Shown here: positions 62,501-64,000 of the stretch, piece after piece
Position numbering within the stretch: the stretch's first letter is position 1
How the letters are laid out: each line of letters opens with the position of its first letter
Assembly (NCBI GenBank): GCA_036971475.1
Contig: JBAIZL010000010.1
Span: 13,910,514-13,974,513, forward strand
Length of the DNA stretch: 64,000 nt
Source: Prosapia bicincta
Lineage: Eukaryota; Arthropoda; Insecta; Hemiptera; Cercopidae
Reading direction: 5' to 3'
Position numbers and translations under genes: made by a program
Notes under the pieces: model-generated
Told to the model about the DNA's origin: nothing
Seen by the model: the letters and a program-made list of their open reading frames with translations, nothing else
Databases searched by the model: none

Positions 62501-64000
62501 CTGGGCATACAAACAAGGGAAAAAAACACGGCCATACATACATAGGAAATTAGACGGGCATACATACATAGTAAATAAACACGGGCATACATACACAGGA
62601 AATAAACACGGGCATACATACATAGTAAATAAACACGAGCATACATACATAGTAAATAAACACGGGCATACATGCATGTTAAATAAACCTGGGCATACAT
62701 ACATAGGAAATAAACATTGACATACATACATAGGAAATAAACACGAGCATACATACATAGTAAATAAACACGGGCATACATGCATGTTAAATAAACCTGG
62801 GCATACATACAGAGTAATTAAACATTGGCATACATACATAGGAAAAAAACACGGACATACATACAGAGGAAATAAACACGGGCATACATACATAGGAAAT
62901 AAACACGGGCATACATACATAGGAAATAAACACGGGAATACATACATAGGGAATAAACACGGGCATACATACATACGAAATAAACACGGGCATACATACA
63001 TAGTAAATAAACATGGTCATACATACATAGAAAATAAACACGGGCATACATGCATGTTAATTAAACCTGGGCATACATAAATAGGAAAAAAACGTGGGCA
63101 TACATAAATAGGAAATAAACACGGGTATACATGCGTGTTAAATAAACCTGGGCATACATAGAGAGTAAATAAACATTGGCATACATACATAGGAAAAAAA
63201 CACGGGCATACATACATAGGAAATAAACACGGGTATACATGCATGTTAAATAAACATGGGCATAAATACATAGGAATTAAACACGGGCATACATACATAG
63301 GAAATAAACACGAGCATATATACATAGTAAATAATCACGGGCATACATACATAGGAAATAAACACGGGCATACATACATAGTAAATAAACACGGGCATAC
63401 ATACATAGGAAATAAACACGGGCATACATACATAGGAAATAAACACATGCATATATCCATAGGAAATAAACACGGGCATACATACATAGTAAATAAACAC
63501 GGGCATACATACATAGGAAATAAACACGGGCATACATACATAGTAAATAAACACGGGCATACATACATAGGAAATAAACACGGGCATACATACATACATA
63601 GTATATAAACACGGGCATACATACATAGGAAATAAACAAGGGCATACATACATAGTAAATAAACACGGGCATACATACATAGTAAATAAACACGGGCATA
63701 CATACATAGGAAATAAACACGGGCATACATACATAGTAAATAAACACGGGCATACATACATAGGAAATAAACACGGGCATACATACATAGTAAATAAACA
63801 CGGGCATACATACATAGGAAATAAACAAGGGCATACATACATAGTAAATAAACACGGGCATACATACATAGGAAATAAACACGGGCATACATACATAGGA
63901 AATAAACACGGGCATATATACATAGGAAATAAACACGAGCATATTTACATAGTAAATAAACACGGGCATACATACATAGGAAATAAACATGGGCATATAT
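56561..64000 (+). repeat. Distal satellite block, mosaic of earlier modules
   Basis: The block is a mosaic of modules seen further left. AAATTAGACGGG markers lie at 57603, 60465 and 62547; gggaat-unit clusters lie near 56.9-57.3 and 57.9-58.2 kb; GTTAGATAAACTTGGGC modules lie near 58.97, 59.16, 61.40 and 61.54 kb. The last 600 bp alternate ggaaat and gtaaat units. A 31-bp unit with an extra CATA lies at about 63,583-63,600. The array runs off the right edge. Confidence 0.85.
63480..63870 (+). repeat. 54-bp dimeric sub-array
   Basis: Units alternate gtaaat and ggaaat with few exceptions across this stretch, giving a 54-bp period. A similar alternation occurs at about 47,210-47,660. One 31-bp unit and one doubled gtaaat break the pattern. 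Confidence 0.75.

Larger units (their letters stand above)
4027..64000 (+). repeat. 27-bp minisatellite/satellite array, about 2,220 units
   Basis: The common unit consists of GGGCATACATACATA followed by GGAAATAAACAC. It repeats without interruption and always in this orientation from about 4,027 to the window edge, so the right end is not seen. The plus strand of the unit has 13 A, 4 T, 5 G and 5 C, a strong A-over-T asymmetry kept for 60 kb. Most units differ by zero to four substitutions. A minority are 26 bp or 28-31 bp, usually through changes in the CATA core or A runs. Recurring unit types are gtaaat for ggaaat, ggatat with acagg, atgcatgttaaataaacctg, acagagtaaat, cataaatagg, atatatacatag and gcagatatac. 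The types form higher-order repeats, listed separately. Reading frames over the array are by-products of a period divisible by three. There are no spacers, transposon termini or embedded unique sequence. Confidence 0.98.

Noticed and set aside
4027..64000. CRISPR array
   Set aside because: The 27-bp repeats are head to tail with no unique spacers and no cas genes, in DNA that is plainly eukaryotic.
4027..64000. CENP-B box in the satellite unit
   Set aside because: The ACACGGG end fits the right half of the known box, but the essential TTCG half is absent (GGAA at that place).
4027..64000. Telomeric repeat or G-quadruplex array
   Set aside because: The unit is not a telomere-type repeat, and GGG runs are 27 bp apart, too far for ordinary quadruplexes.

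Overview
This window is eukaryotic, probably from an invertebrate animal. It has long CA, CT, TA and GA microsatellites, AT-rich unique DNA with splice-like signals, and a huge satellite. There is no prokaryotic gene organisation and no complete gene. An arthropod such as a decapod crustacean would fit the microsatellite richness, but that is a guess; nothing here fixes the taxon.

Layout. Bases 1 to about 4,026 are low-copy DNA. They hold three candidate exons, all on the plus strand (944-1096, 2087-2189 and 3192-3215), each flanked by good acceptor and donor signals. They also hold four simple-sequence tracts, a perfect 40-bp inverted repeat (2852-2936) beside a TA tract, and a three-copy tandem repeat of about 125-131 bp (about 3622-4008). 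From about 4,027 to the right edge (64,000) the window is one continuous, single-orientation tandem array of a 27-bp unit, roughly 2,220 copies. It is not finished at the edge.

The 27-bp unit has a CATACATACATA core, an A-rich AAATAAACAC segment and a GGGC. Diverged unit types (ggaaat, gtaaat, ggatat, atgcatgttaaat, acagagtaaat, cataaatagg and others) are arranged in higher-order repeats. Direct coordinate comparison gives copies of about 3.0-3.65 kb in 7.4-20.2 kb; exact 729-bp (27 units), 756-bp (28 units) and 837-bp (31 units) duplications; a 1,244-bp duplication; three 1.63-kb copies; a 3,836-bp repeat; a 1,540-bp duplication; and a 107/161/215-bp ladder. A 26-bp marker unit occurs 17 times in two subtypes and partitions the array.

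Because 27 is a multiple of three, up to four reading frames stay open for hundreds of codons, producing nine-residue repeat 'proteins' of up to about 1,350 residues. I regard all of these as artefacts. If the candidate exons belong to one gene, its strong last donor at 3216 points into the array. The satellite would then sit in an intron, placing an AATAAA hexamer on the sense strand in most units.
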